This document shows positions 1 to 7,473 of a stretch of 18,324 nucleotides of DNA, piece by piece. Source of the stretch: Verrucomicrobia bacterium SCGC AAA164-M04 (GTDB lineage: Bacteria; Verrucomicrobiota; Verrucomicrobiae; Verrucomicrobiales; Akkermansiaceae); contig KB912153.1 of the NCBI GenBank assembly GCA_000383735.1, positions 1 through 18,324 on the forward strand, written 5' to 3'. Made by a program: the position numbers and the translations under genes. The notes under the pieces were generated by a model, which saw only the letters and a list, made by a program, of their open reading frames with translations, was not told the origin of the DNA and did no database searches. Numbering within the stretch: the stretch's first letter is position 1; each line of letters begins with the position of its first letter.

Positions 1-169
1 CACCGGGGTTGTCGTGCGCGATCTGAAGATTGATGGCGAGATCGGACTCGTTCGTGGCGAGCGTGATCATGCGGTGAACGCCATTCTCCGTGGCGCGCGA
101 GATGATGTCGGGAATTTCTTCGGGTGAGAATCTCTGAGAGCCGAGGTGGCAATGCGAGTCGGTGATCAT
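1..169 (-). CDS. TatD family metal-dependent hydrolase, 5' part only
   Basis: Only the first 56 codons are present; the gene runs off the left edge of the window. The product begins MITDSHCHLG, and the D-S-H-C-H pattern is the N-terminal metal-binding HxH motif of TatD-type DNases (TIM-barrel amidohydrolase fold). It is followed by a helix and a strand reading GVHRMITLATN, as expected after the first strand of the barrel. Family members are metal-dependent 3'-5' nucleases acting in DNA repair or nucleic acid turnover. The ATG follows the TAA stop of the upstream transporter gene with no spacer (TAAATG), so the two are probably co-transcribed and perhaps translationally coupled. The family is clear from the motif; the precise substrate is not. 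Confidence 0.85.
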   Translation of the reverse strand, partial: MITDSHCHLGSQRFSPEEIPDIISRATENGVHRMITLATNESDLAINLQIAHDNPG

Positions 170-2008
170 TTACGACTGAAGGTGGGACTTCTCTTTACTG
201 AAGATGGCATAAGGAACAAAGAGGATGGCAGCTCCAAGCATCAGGCTGGTGAAGAACCAATAGTAGGCCGGGCCTTCGAGCTTTGGTTGACCACCAGTGT
301 AGGCAGTTTTGGTAATCGGAGAGTCGGATTCCTCAGTCTCTTCTGCGACCCCGAGGAATTCCCTTCGTTTTTCGAGCCAGGTTTTTTTGGTCGATTTTTC
401 TCCGGCGGGAAGGGCTTTGTCGGGAGCCTCCATGATGAAGCCGATATCCCATTTGGTACCGGACTCTTTATCAGGTCCGTTACTGGCGAGACGAGCGGTG
501 CGAGAAGCAAGTCTCGTGTAAGTGATCTCAGATCCCCACCTATCGGTAAGGCCAGAGAGAAGCGTCTTGGCTTCTTCGGTGGTAGGAAGGGTGAGGTCGT
601 TTTCTTCTGCCCAGACGGTGATCAAACTTGCGGCATGGTCTATTTTTTCCTGGTCAGGGAGTTGGAGTTTGGAGGTTTTTCCCTCTTTGCGGGTGATGAT
701 GATATCGTCCTCGTTTCCGACTGTTCCATCAAATCCAGGATGGGAGTGCTCGCCGTCTTTGAGTTCTTCCGCAAATGCCATCACGGGGTCATCGACCTGA
801 ATGACGGAATTAACAAATTCGGTAATTTGGTTGCCGAATGAGACCGAGAGAAGGAAGATGGCCATGATGAGTGACTTCATATTTCGTGGAGCCTGAGTAT
901 AGGAATACTCCAGGCAAACGATTGAGACCATGACTTCGGCTGCGGTTAGAAAGAGATAGGCAAGGAATTGCCAACCGATATTTGGAGTGTTGCCTTTTGA
1001 GATTGAAACTTGGATGAGAGCAATAATGGAGAAGGCGAAGACGGTGATGAAGAGGCCCACGCCGATTTTTCGGAGGGGGGTGAGTTTAATGAACTTCCCG
1101 AGAGTGGGGTAGACGAAAAAAGTAAAGAGGGGAACGAGAGTGAGAATCAGAACGGAGTTGATCGATTGAATTTGAGAGGGAAGCCAATCGATCACAAAAT
1201 GCCGATCCATATCCTGAGATTGGAAGATCCATGAGGATCCGGTTTGGTCGAAGAGAGCCCAGAAAAAGGCGACAAAGAAATAGAGAGGAAGGAGGCGAAG
1301 GATGACTCCGAGACCTTCCTTCGAGCAGAGTTCTCGTTTGAATTTTTTGGAATCCGGTTGGATGTGGATGAATTTTTTTCGGCCAAGCCAGAAAGAGAGG
1401 GTGGCGATGGCCATGAGGACACCGGGGATTCCAAACGCGAGGTGAGGGCCGTGCCACTCAAGAATCCATGGGGTGGCGAGCATGGAGAGGAAAGCACCAA
1501 GATTGATGGAGAAGTAGAACCAATTGAAGACCTTGGTGAGAAGGTGTTGGTTGGATTTGCCGAATTGATCACCGACGTGGGCTGAGACGCAGGGCTTGAT
1601 ACCACCTGATCCGACGCAGATGAGGGCAAGTCCCGCGAAAAGCCACCAGCCAGCGGAGCCTGATACTCCCATCAAGGCGAGGCAGGCATGCCCGACGCAA
1701 TAGACGATACTGAGCCAAATGATGACGCGGTATTTACCGAAAAAGAAATCGGCCAAAAGAGCACCGAAGAATGGCGTGGCGTAGACCCACTTATTGAATT
1801 TGTGGTAATTCTCACTCGCTAGCACCTCCGACATTTGTTCGGTCGGGGCGTCTCCCATGAGCCAAAGGTATTGCACCATGAAGATGGAGAGGATCGCCTT
1901 CATTCCATAGAAGGAGAAGCGTTCAGCCGCCTCGTTTGCGATGATGTAGGGAATTCCGCCGGGCATGCCGGTGGTTTCTGTGGGAGTGGTCCGGTAGTCT
2001 TGGCTCAA
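170..2008 (-). CDS. POT/PTR family proton-coupled peptide transporter with long hydrophilic insertion
   Basis: A 612-residue inner-membrane protein of the proton-dependent oligopeptide transporter family (major facilitator fold), expected to import di- or tripeptides with protons. The family ExxER motif is visible at residues 26-30, followed by FSFYG. A GGIKP motif lies at 135-139 and the second PTR signature around FYFSINLGAF at 164-173. About a dozen hydrophobic segments are seen. Unusual: between the penultimate and last membrane segments (roughly residues 405-578) there is a charged, non-hydrophobic stretch of about 170 residues, after which one final helix (583-603) closes the protein. 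The longest frame begins with TTG at 2008. An ATG at 1966 (residue 15) would still keep the ExxER helix and is an equally possible start. The stop abuts the TatD ATG. Confidence 0.9.
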   Translation of the reverse strand: MSQDYRTTPTETTGMPGGIPYIIANEAAERFSFYGMKAILSIFMVQYLWLMGDAPTEQMSEVLASENYHKFNKWVYATPFFGALLADFFFGKYRVIIWLSIVYCVGHACLALMGVSGSAGWWLFAGLALICVGSGGIKPCVSAHVGDQFGKSNQHLLTKVFNWFYFSINLGAFLSMLATPWILEWHGPHLAFGIPGVLMAIATLSFWLGRKKFIHIQPDSKKFKRELCSKEGLGVILRLLPLYFFVAFFWALFDQTGSSWIFQSQDMDRHFVIDWLPSQIQSINSVLILTLVPLFTFFVYPTLGKFIKLTPLRKIGVGLFITVFAFSIIALIQVSISKGNTPNIGWQFLAYLFLTAAEVMVSIVCLEYSYTQAPRNMKSLIMAIFLLSVSFGNQITEFVNSVIQVDDPVMAFAEELKDGEHSHPGFDGTVGNEDDIIITRKEGKTSKLQLPDQEKIDHAASLITVWAEENDLTLPTTEEAKTLLSGLTDRWGSEITYTRLASRTARLASNGPDKESGTKWDIGFIMEAPDKALPAGEKSTKKTWLEKRREFLGVAEETEESDSPITKTAYTGGQPKLEGPAYYWFFTSLMLGAAILFVPYAIFSKEKSHLQS

Positions 2009-2032
2009 AGTGATGATGTTTGGTTGGGAAGC

Positions 2033-2060
2033 ATTTCATGCTATCAGTCGGCGGGGTCAA
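2033..2060 (-). promoter_or_regulatory. possible promoter of the POT gene
   Basis: On the minus strand, TTGACC (2060-2055) is followed after 16 bp by TGAAAT (2038-2033). The -35 match is good, but the -10 lacks the usual second-position A. The 16-bp spacing is the same as in the four clearer promoters of this window, which is the main reason to list it. The remaining intergenic DNA up to the fabH stop (2061-2211) shows only short GC-rich inverted repeats and no convincing terminator. Confidence 0.3.
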
Positions 2061-2211
2061 CTACTGAATTGAAATGGCATGGCAATTTTTAGAATAGGGA
2101 ATGGATCAGGCTTAATTTCGCCCTCGAAACGGGCACTTAAATGAGGCCTGGGTGGCCGGGTGCACCTTTTGGGGTGACGATCCCTGGGATCAGTCGTGAA
2201 AAAGAAAATCT

Positions 2212-3198
2212 CTACCACTCGATTGCGGCGGCAGCCCAAGTGAGTCCAGCTCCAAACGCGACCATAACTATTTTGTCGCCGCGTTTCATTTTTCCTTCAC
2301 GGTGAGCTTCGTCTAACGCAATGGCGATTGCGGCAGCTGAGGTGTTGCCGTATTTGTGCAAATTGACGAAGACGCGATCGTTTGGAACAGCAAGACGAGA
2401 GGCGATGGCGTCAATGATTCTTAAATTTGCTTGGTGGGGGATCACGACAGCGATGTCGTCGGGTTGTAATCCGGCTCGCTCGATGACAAGGTTTGCGGAG
2501 TTCTTCATGCGGGTAACGGCATGTTTGAAAACTTCTTTGCCGAGCATCGCAAAGGTTGCGAGCCCGTCTCCGGCATTGTCTATCGTAACGGGACAGGCGG
2601 AACCGCCGCCCGGGATGTTGAGGATATGGGTTTGTTTCCCATCTGTTCCGATGTCGGTGGCCAGAATGCGACCCTCGCCCTCTTCAGAAGCCCGCAAGAC
2701 GGCGGCACCTGCTCCATCGCCAAAAAGAACGCAGGTGGTGCGATCCTCCCAATTTACGAAAGCAGAGAGTTTTTCGGCTCCAATGATAAGCGCGTTCTCA
2801 AAAGCACCAGACTCGATCATGCGTTTTGCGATTTTCATCGCGTAAAGGAAGCCAGAGCAAGCGGCCGAAATGTCGAAGGCAACGGCCTTCGTGGCTCCCA
2901 GCTGTTGTTGGACGTAGCAGGCGGTTGCGGGGGTGAGGGTGTCGGGAGTGATCGTTGCAACAATAATGAGGTCGAGGTCTTCCGCTGCCATGCCGGCCTG
3001 CTCAAGGGCCTTTTCGGCTGCCTTTGATCCGAGGTGAGAGGTCGATTCTCCCTCGCCTGCGATTCGGCGCTCCTTGATTCCGGTCCGGGTGACAATCCAC
3101 TCGTCGGAAGTTTCAACGATTTTCGAGAGGTCATCGTTGGTCAGGATTTTCTCTGGGAGGTAACTTCCTGTGCCTGCGATAGTGACGCCTAGTGCCAT
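2212..3198 (-). CDS. fabH: beta-ketoacyl-ACP synthase III (FabH)
   Basis: A 328-residue cytoplasmic condensing enzyme of the thiolase fold. It joins acetyl-CoA (or another acyl-CoA) to malonyl-ACP to start type II fatty acid synthesis. The catalytic triad is intact: Cys114 in ISAACSGF, His255 in IPHQANLR and Asn285 in KYGNTSAAA. The N-terminal WIVTRTGI and the C-terminal GAGLTWAAA motifs are typical, and the length matches the family. The ATG at 3198 gives the expected N-terminus (VTIAGTGSYLPE) and has no obvious Shine-Dalgarno sequence. The gene is not next to plsX, fabD or acpP as in many bacteria. It stands alone, divergent from the SelL-type redox gene with about 105 bp between them. Confidence 0.96.
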   Translation of the reverse strand: MALGVTIAGTGSYLPEKILTNDDLSKIVETSDEWIVTRTGIKERRIAGEGESTSHLGSKAAEKALEQAGMAAEDLDLIIVATITPDTLTPATACYVQQQLGATKAVAFDISAACSGFLYAMKIAKRMIESGAFENALIIGAEKLSAFVNWEDRTTCVLFGDGAGAAVLRASEEGEGRILATDIGTDGKQTHILNIPGGGSACPVTIDNAGDGLATFAMLGKEVFKHAVTRMKNSANLVIERAGLQPDDIAVVIPHQANLRIIDAIASRLAVPNDRVFVNLHKYGNTSAAAIAIALDEAHREGKMKRGDKIVMVAFGAGLTWAAAAIEW

Positions 3199-3220
3199 GG
3201 GCTGAGTGAAGGCGATGAAT

Positions 3221-3235
3221 GCTTGCGCCGCAAGC
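3221..3235. promoter_or_regulatory. palindrome in the fabH / redox-gene divergent region
   Basis: GCTTGCG-C-CGCAAGC is a perfect inverted repeat with 7-bp arms and a 1-bp centre, 23 bp upstream of the fabH ATG. It lacks a following T-run on either strand, so it does not look like a terminator. Its position where a fabH promoter should lie suggests a regulator binding site; this is inferred from symmetry and location only. Confidence 0.35.
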
Positions 3236-3251
3236 CTTGAAAAAGAAGTGT

Positions 3252-3265
3252 TTAAGATTTCTTAA
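3252..3265. promoter_or_regulatory. AT-rich palindrome upstream of the redox-gene promoter
   Basis: TTAAGA-TT-TCTTAA is a perfect 6-bp inverted repeat. It ends 5 bp upstream of the TTGCGG -35 element of the plus-strand gene. The placement resembles that of the nuoB palindrome, which is also only a few bases upstream of the -35. It could bind a dimeric regulator; AT-rich short palindromes also arise by chance. Confidence 0.3.
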
Positions 3266-3270
3266 GTCTC

Positions 3271-3298
3271 TTGCGGACTTCGGAAAGCGGACTATGCT
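3271..3298 (+). promoter_or_regulatory. sigma70-type promoter of the SelL-related redox gene
   Basis: TTGCGG (3271-3276) and TATGCT (3293-3298) are separated by 16 bp. A start site about 7 bases after the -10 would fall at the ATG at 3304, so the mRNA may be leaderless. This argues against the in-frame TTG at 3271, which lies inside the -35 box, as a start codon. Confidence 0.55.
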
Positions 3299-3303
3299 CC
3301 AAA

Positions 3304-4248
3304 ATGACAGTGGAATGCACGGCTCAAAGCTGCAGGGCCCCAGACTGGATGGGCGGCACCCTGAAGTTTGCTGGCATTTACAACATCCTTTTTGGGCTCT
3401 GGGTGATTGGGTGGCCGGGCGCATGGTTTGAAATTTCCGGGATGGAATTACCGCGCTATCCCTTCCTCTGGCAATGCGTTGGGATGATTGTGGGAGTTTA
3501 CGGGGTGGGTTATTTGGCTGCCGCTACGGCACCACTTAAACACTGGCCTATCGTCTTGGTGGGCTTTCTGGGGAAAGTGTTTGGACCGATAGGTTTTGTC
3601 TGGGCTGCTTCGCAAGGTGAGTTGCCCTGGCAGGCGGGTTGGATGATTGCCCTCAACGATCTCGTTTGGCTAGTGCCCTTTGCGATGATCTTATGGGCTG
3701 CTGCTTGTTTAATGGTTGGCCGTCCGGCGGTTGGTGCACCAATGCCTTTGGAGCAAGCCGCGAAGTCTTTTAGTCTTACTTCCGGGGAAACTCTCCTAGA
3801 AGCTTCGCAAAAAGATCAGCTTGTAATCGTTTTTTTGAGACACTTTGGGTGCACCTTTACAAGGCAACTCCTCAGGAATCTTCGCGAGATGCATGAGCGC
3901 GCGGAGGAGGAGGGGTCGCGACTGATCCTTGTTCACATGCTACAAGAGGGGGAGGAAAAAGAGTTTGTCGACACCGATGGGGTAGCGAGGATCGCTGATC
4001 CCCGCTGTGATCTTTACCGGGCATTCGGGCTCGGGAAGGGGGGATTTCTGGAGCTTTTTGGTCCAAAGGTTTGGTATCGCGGAGCGATGGCCTTCTTCCG
4101 AGGGTGCGGGGTTGGGATGCTGAAGGGTGACGGCCTACAAATGCCGGGCGCCTTCCTCTTCAAAAATGGCGAAATCTTTGAGGAACAGAAGGCCCAATCC
4201 GCGGCTGATCTTCCAAGTGTCGAGGCTCTTTTCGGGGCCCGAACTTAG
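3304..4248 (+). CDS. membrane-anchored SelL-related redox protein (AhpC/TSA_2-like domain)
   Basis: A 314-residue protein with two parts. Residues about 20-136 form four membrane segments ([15 protein letters not shown] and [18 protein letters not shown] are typical of a small membrane family that often occurs on its own). Residues about 155-310 form a thioredoxin-like domain of the SelL/PRXL2 (AhpC-TSA_2) type, with FLRHFGC at 177-183 and the later [12 protein letters not shown]. Known relatives are thiol peroxidase-like proteins with a CxxC or UxxC pair. Here the site reads C183-T-F-T186, so only the first cysteine is kept. The domain probably faces the cytoplasm, but the topology is inferred. 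The ATG at 3304 is chosen because the upstream TTG lies in the promoter. The TAG stop overlaps the TAA of the convergent AIM24 gene. The exact reaction is unknown. Confidence 0.85.
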   Translation: MTVECTAQSCRAPDWMGGTLKFAGIYNILFGLWVIGWPGAWFEISGMELPRYPFLWQCVGMIVGVYGVGYLAAATAPLKHWPIVLVGFLGKVFGPIGFVWAASQGELPWQAGWMIALNDLVWLVPFAMILWAAACLMVGRPAVGAPMPLEQAAKSFSLTSGETLLEASQKDQLVIVFLRHFGCTFTRQLLRNLREMHERAEEEGSRLILVHMLQEGEEKEFVDTDGVARIADPRCDLYRAFGLGKGGFLELFGPKVWYRGAMAFFRGCGVGMLKGDGLQMPGAFLFKNGEIFEEQKAQSAADLPSVEALFGART

Positions 4249-5264
4249 GAGTCTCCATCAAGGAGATTGCCAAGACCTCCAAGCACTGATCCCTCACCTT
4301 TTCCAGAGGCTCCGCCTGCTCCAATGATTCGGTCAGCCATCCGTGAGAATGGTAGCGATTGAAGGTAAACTGTTCCATGGCCACGAAGAGTCGCGAGGAA
4401 GAGTCCTTCTCCGCCGAAAAACATGCTCTTCAAATTGCCAGCACGTTCGATGTTGTAATCGATCGATGGTGAGAAGCCCACTAGGCAACCCGTGTCGACG
4501 CGGAGCGTTTCGCCCTTCAATTCTTTTTTGATGACGTGGCCACCAGCGTGGATAAACGCCATGCCATCCCCTTGGAGTTTTTGGAGAATAAATCCTTCAC
4601 CTCCAAAGAAACCGGCACCGATTTTACGATTGAATGCAATGGAGACTCGCGTGCCGAAGGCGGCACAAAGGAAGGCATCCTTTTGGCACAACAGCTCGCC
4701 GCCAAATTCGGCCATGTTAATTGGAATGATCTTGCCGGGATAAGGGGCTGCAAAAGCAACTCGGCGCTTGCCTGAGGATCCAGCGTGAGAAAAGTGGGTC
4801 ATAAAAATTGATTCCCCTGTGATGGCTCTTTTTCCTGCGGAAAGAAGCTTGCCCATCATGCCTTGATTGGGCTCGGATCCATCGCCCATTTTAGCTTCAA
4901 AGGTAATCTCTTCTTCGAGATAGTTCATGGCGCCGGCTTCCGCGATTACTGTTTCGCGTGGATCAAGTTCGACTTCAACGATTTGCATGTCTCCACCCAT
5001 GATTTCGTAATCAATTTCGTGGCAGTTTTGGCCGGCAGTGTTAGGAGCTCCTCCGCCCGCTGGAAGAGGTGGAGGTGGAGTTATGCCCGCTGTATTTTGA
5101 AAAAATTGTGGCATTAAATCAATCGCAGGAGCCCAGTCCTTCATCCCCTCCGTCCAAAGACGGGTTTGTGGCCCGATTTCGCCTGAGTTAACGAGTGGCT
5201 GGATTTCTGCGTCTGAGATTTGTTTCGGACGATTTTCTTGATCCGCATAGTGCCACGTTTTCAT
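4245..5264 (-). CDS. GYF_2 domain plus AIM24 family (TIGR00266) protein
   Basis: A 339-residue soluble protein. Residues 3-53 form a GYF_2 domain (WHYAD, then [17 protein letters not shown]), a small fold thought to bind proline-rich peptides. A proline/glycine linker follows ([11 protein letters not shown], 62-72). From about residue 84 to 320 comes the AIM24/TIGR00266 beta-rich domain, with repeated [15 protein letters not shown] segments. The bacterial AIM24 family has no firmly assigned reaction; yeast Aim24 is a mitochondrial inner-membrane organisation protein. The frame is open up to 5363, but the ATG at 5264 is preferred because it starts exactly at the GYF_2 domain and has GGAA about 7 bases upstream. 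The residues before it look random. The gene is convergent with the redox gene and divergent from pyk. Confidence 0.88.
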   Translation of the reverse strand: MKTWHYADQENRPKQISDAEIQPLVNSGEIGPQTRLWTEGMKDWAPAIDLMPQFFQNTAGITPPPPLPAGGGAPNTAGQNCHEIDYEIMGGDMQIVEVELDPRETVIAEAGAMNYLEEEITFEAKMGDGSEPNQGMMGKLLSAGKRAITGESIFMTHFSHAGSSGKRRVAFAAPYPGKIIPINMAEFGGELLCQKDAFLCAAFGTRVSIAFNRKIGAGFFGGEGFILQKLQGDGMAFIHAGGHVIKKELKGETLRVDTGCLVGFSPSIDYNIERAGNLKSMFFGGEGLFLATLRGHGTVYLQSLPFSRMADRIIGAGGASGKGEGSVLGGLGNLLDGDS

Positions 5265-5271
5265 GAGTTCC

Positions 5272-5299
5272 GAGTAAAGAAGCGAAGTTGTAATGACAA
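5272..5299 (-). promoter_or_regulatory. possible promoter of the AIM24 gene
   Basis: On the minus strand TTGTCA (5299-5294) is followed after 16 bp by TTACTC (5277-5272). The -10 is weak. If used, transcription would begin almost at the ATG at 5264. It is listed because it shares the 16-bp spacing and short leader of the other promoters here. Confidence 0.3.
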
Positions 5300-5396
5300 G
5301 GCTTTTCCCAAGGAATGAAAGGTTGAGATAAGCTGGAATTCGAGGGGATTGTTTGGAGCTCAAAATTGCTCAATTCAAAGCGTTGTAGAACTGAAC

Positions 5397-5424
5397 TTGT
5401 AGCTGAAGCCAGTGTCCGTATGCT
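5397..5424 (+). promoter_or_regulatory. sigma70-type promoter of pyk
   Basis: TTGTAG (5397-5402), a 16-bp spacer and TATGCT (5419-5424). The -10 hexamer is identical to that of the redox gene at 3293. The predicted start is near 5431, giving a leader of about 9 bases before the ATG at 5440. Confidence 0.5.
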
Positions 5425-5439
5425 TTAGGGGTGGTCACC

Positions 5440-6837
5440 ATGAGAAAAACGCGGATCATTTGCACTCTCGGGCCCGCGACCGAGTCTCCCGAAAAGCTGC
5501 GGCAGATGATTGCTGCCGGGGCGGATGTCTTTCGCTTGAATATGAGTCATGCACAGCATGCTTGGTGTCGTGAGCTTGTGCCTAGAATTAGAGAAGCTTC
5601 TGACGAAATTGGGCGACCGGTAGGAATTCTTTTTGACCTACAAGGACCGTCAATTCGGACCGGTGACGTCGAAGAGAAAATCGAATTAAAGAAGGGGGAT
5701 CTCGTTGAGTTTCGTAACCCAGGGGCTGACGCCAAGCTCGAGAAATCGACGACCGTGAACTACCCGGGCTTGATGTCGGATGTTGGAGAGGGGGACGATC
5801 TCACGGTCGATAACGGAGAGCTTTTGATGAAAGTCGAACGGATCGAGGAAGATCGTTTGGTCTGTAGCGTCGTCACTTCAGGACTGATGGGCTCACGTCG
5901 CCACATCAACTTACCCGGCGTCCGTCTGAATCTTCCGGCTCTCACCGAGAAAGATATGGCTGATATAAGGGTGGCAGCCGAATGTGGGGCTGATTTTGTG
6001 GCGGGCTCTTTCGTGCGTGATGCCGGACATGTCCGTAAACTTAGAGCGGCTCTCCAAGCCGAAGGAAGCGAGGCTGAAATTGTTTCAAAGCTAGAAGATC
6101 AGGAGGCGATTCGTCATCTAGACGATATCATTCAGGAATCTGATATCATAATGGTCGCTCGAGGTGACTTGGGGATCGAGGTTCATGTTGAGGAACTTCC
6201 TATCATCCAGCGGCGGATCGTGAAGCGCTGTCATCAATTGGGTCGCCGGGTAATCGTTGCGACTCACATGTTGGAATCAATGACGGAAAACCCGACGCCA
6301 ACCCGTGCCGAGGTAACCGATGTCTCGAATGCCGTTTATGAGGAAGCTGATGCCATTATGCTCTCCGGAGAGACTACGGTGGGGAAACATCCGATCCGCT
6401 GCGTCCAGCTTATGGATCGAGTTGCGAGGCGAATCGAGCGCTCGGGCGGATTGGGTTATGGAAAAGAAGCGACACTTAGAACCGAAAAGCAAAAAGTGAT
6501 TCAGGCTGCCTGCGGCTTGGCAGATTCCATCCCGCATGCTCTTATCGCGGTTTTCACCCGATCAGGATTCACCGCACACCAAGCGGCCCTGCTGCGGCCC
6601 CGAAGCCCAATTTTTGCCTTCACCCCACAGTCTTCACTTTGCTCTAAGTTTACTCTTTCGCGGGGAGTGAGATCGTTCAAAGTGAAATTTGATGAGCAGC
6701 CGCGCAAGACGATTGCGAATGCCATCCACTTCTTGCAGCAGGAAAGGGAGCTGGAGGAGGGCACTCCGATTATTGTGGTTTCAGAGATTCATCGTGAGGG
6801 AGCAGCTGTTGATGCCATCCTTGTTGAGCACTCCTGA
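5440..6837 (+). CDS. pyk: pyruvate kinase
   Basis: A 465-residue cytoplasmic glycolytic enzyme that converts phosphoenolpyruvate and ADP to pyruvate and ATP. From the ATG at 5440 it begins MRKTRIICTLGP, as in known bacterial enzymes. The frame is also open from a GTG at 5431, but this adds only three residues. Active-site residues seen are R32, N34 and S36 (FRLNMSH), D66 (FDLQGP), K217 and E219 (SKLED, in place of the more common SKIEN), D243 (VARGDLG) and T275. The segment VIVATHMLESM has His276 where most family members have Gln. The B domain lies at about residues 70-165 and the C-terminal regulatory domain at about 340-465; there is no extra C-terminal domain. The gene is transcribed alone, followed after 28 bp by the palindrome in front of nuoB. 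Confidence 0.96.
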   Translation: MRKTRIICTLGPATESPEKLRQMIAAGADVFRLNMSHAQHAWCRELVPRIREASDEIGRPVGILFDLQGPSIRTGDVEEKIELKKGDLVEFRNPGADAKLEKSTTVNYPGLMSDVGEGDDLTVDNGELLMKVERIEEDRLVCSVVTSGLMGSRRHINLPGVRLNLPALTEKDMADIRVAAECGADFVAGSFVRDAGHVRKLRAALQAEGSEAEIVSKLEDQEAIRHLDDIIQESDIIMVARGDLGIEVHVEELPIIQRRIVKRCHQLGRRVIVATHMLESMTENPTPTRAEVTDVSNAVYEEADAIMLSGETTVGKHPIRCVQLMDRVARRIERSGGLGYGKEATLRTEKQKVIQAACGLADSIPHALIAVFTRSGFTAHQAALLRPRSPIFAFTPQSSLCSKFTLSRGVRSFKVKFDEQPRKTIANAIHFLQQERELEEGTPIIVVSEIHREGAAVDAILVEHS

Positions 6838-6865
6838 GGATCGTGAGATTTTGGCTGATTTTGCG

Positions 6866-6889
6866 ACTTTGTGAAAAAAATCACAAAGT
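6866..6889. promoter_or_regulatory. CRP/FNR-superfamily-type operator upstream of nuoB
   Basis: ACTTTGTGA-AAAAAA-TCACAAAGT is a perfect inverted repeat with 9-bp arms and a 6-base centre. Its core TGTGA-N6-TCACA equals the consensus recognised by CRP-type regulators in enterobacteria. It ends 2 bp before the -35 of the nuoB promoter, with its centre about 48 bp upstream of the predicted start. There is no T-run behind it, so a terminator for pyk is less likely. Which regulator binds in this organism is unknown. Confidence 0.55.
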
Positions 6890-6891
6890 GG

Positions 6892-6919
6892 TTGAGGCTT
6901 GGGCCTTCAAGGCTATTCT
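6892..6919 (+). promoter_or_regulatory. sigma70-type promoter of nuoBC
   Basis: TTGAGG (6892-6897), a 16-bp spacer and TATTCT (6914-6919). The predicted start is near 6926, leaving about 6 bases before the nuoB ATG at 6932. The TTG at 6899, which would lengthen the NuoB frame, lies in the spacer and is unlikely to be a start. Confidence 0.55.
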
Positions 6920-6931
6920 CCTTCCGAACCA

Positions 6932-7462
6932 ATGACGGAAGAAAATCTCACGGTCTCTCAAGCCGCCTACGATTCCAAGATCGAAGGGAATATCATTATT
7001 ACGCGAGTCGATGCCGCCATCAACTGGATGCGGAAGAACTCGCTGTGGCCCATGCCGATGGGGCTCGCTTGCTGCGCGATTGAGCTCATGGCGACCGCAT
7101 CTTCCCGGTTCGACATCTCCCGTTTTGGAGCCGAGGTGATGCGGTTTTCGCCCCGCCAGGCCGACGTCATGATCGTCGCTGGAACAGTGACTTACAAGAT
7201 GGCTCTCGCGGTCAAGAGGATCTGGGATCAGATGCCTGAACCCAAGTGGTGCATCGCGATGGGGGCATGTGCCTCTTCTGGGGGGATGTATCGCAGCTAC
7301 GCGGTTCTTCAGGGGATTGACCGGCTCATCCCGGTCGATGTTTATATTTCTGGGTGTCCACCGCGTCCCGAGGCCCTCATCGAGGGGTTGATGAAGCTTC
7401 AGCGGAAGATCGAAGGTGAGGAGTCTTTCAAGAGTCAAAAGCAGGAGCCAGCAACCGCTTAA
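6932..7462 (+). CDS. nuoB: NADH-quinone oxidoreductase subunit B (NuoB)
   Basis: A 176-residue subunit of the peripheral arm of respiratory complex I. It carries the terminal [4Fe-4S] cluster N2, which passes electrons to quinone. All four ligands are present: Cys47 and Cys48 ([10 protein letters not shown]), Cys113 (MGACASSGG) and Cys142 ([10 protein letters not shown]). Their spacing (66 and 29 residues between Cys47, Cys113 and Cys142) matches the E. coli protein. [14 protein letters not shown] and DQMPEPKW are family hallmarks. The ATG at 6932 gives the usual short N-terminus; no Shine-Dalgarno sequence precedes it. nuoC follows after 11 bases. nuoA is not upstream (pyk is there), so this is a split complex I locus. 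Confidence 0.97.
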   Translation: MTEENLTVSQAAYDSKIEGNIIITRVDAAINWMRKNSLWPMPMGLACCAIELMATASSRFDISRFGAEVMRFSPRQADVMIVAGTVTYKMALAVKRIWDQMPEPKWCIAMGACASSGGMYRSYAVLQGIDRLIPVDVYISGCPPRPEALIEGLMKLQRKIEGEESFKSQKQEPATA

Positions 7463-7473
7463 TCTACAATCCC

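Noticed and set aside
146..841. 231-residue plus-strand open frame opposite the POT gene
   Set aside because: It lies wholly antisense to a clear transporter and its product has no recognisable motif; it is a shadow.
2174..2194. Inverted repeat after fabH (GATCCC/GGGATC) as a terminator
   Set aside because: The loop would be too small or need a bulge, and no T-run follows on the minus strand.
2057..2239. Small minus-strand open frame between fabH and the POT gene
   Set aside because: It overlaps the fabH end, is rich in Arg/Pro as random GC-rich frames are, and has no start signal.
6866..6889. Hairpin as an intrinsic terminator for pyk
   Set aside because: The stem is AT-rich and not followed by a T-run, while the exact TGTGA-N6-TCACA core and position before a promoter favour an operator.
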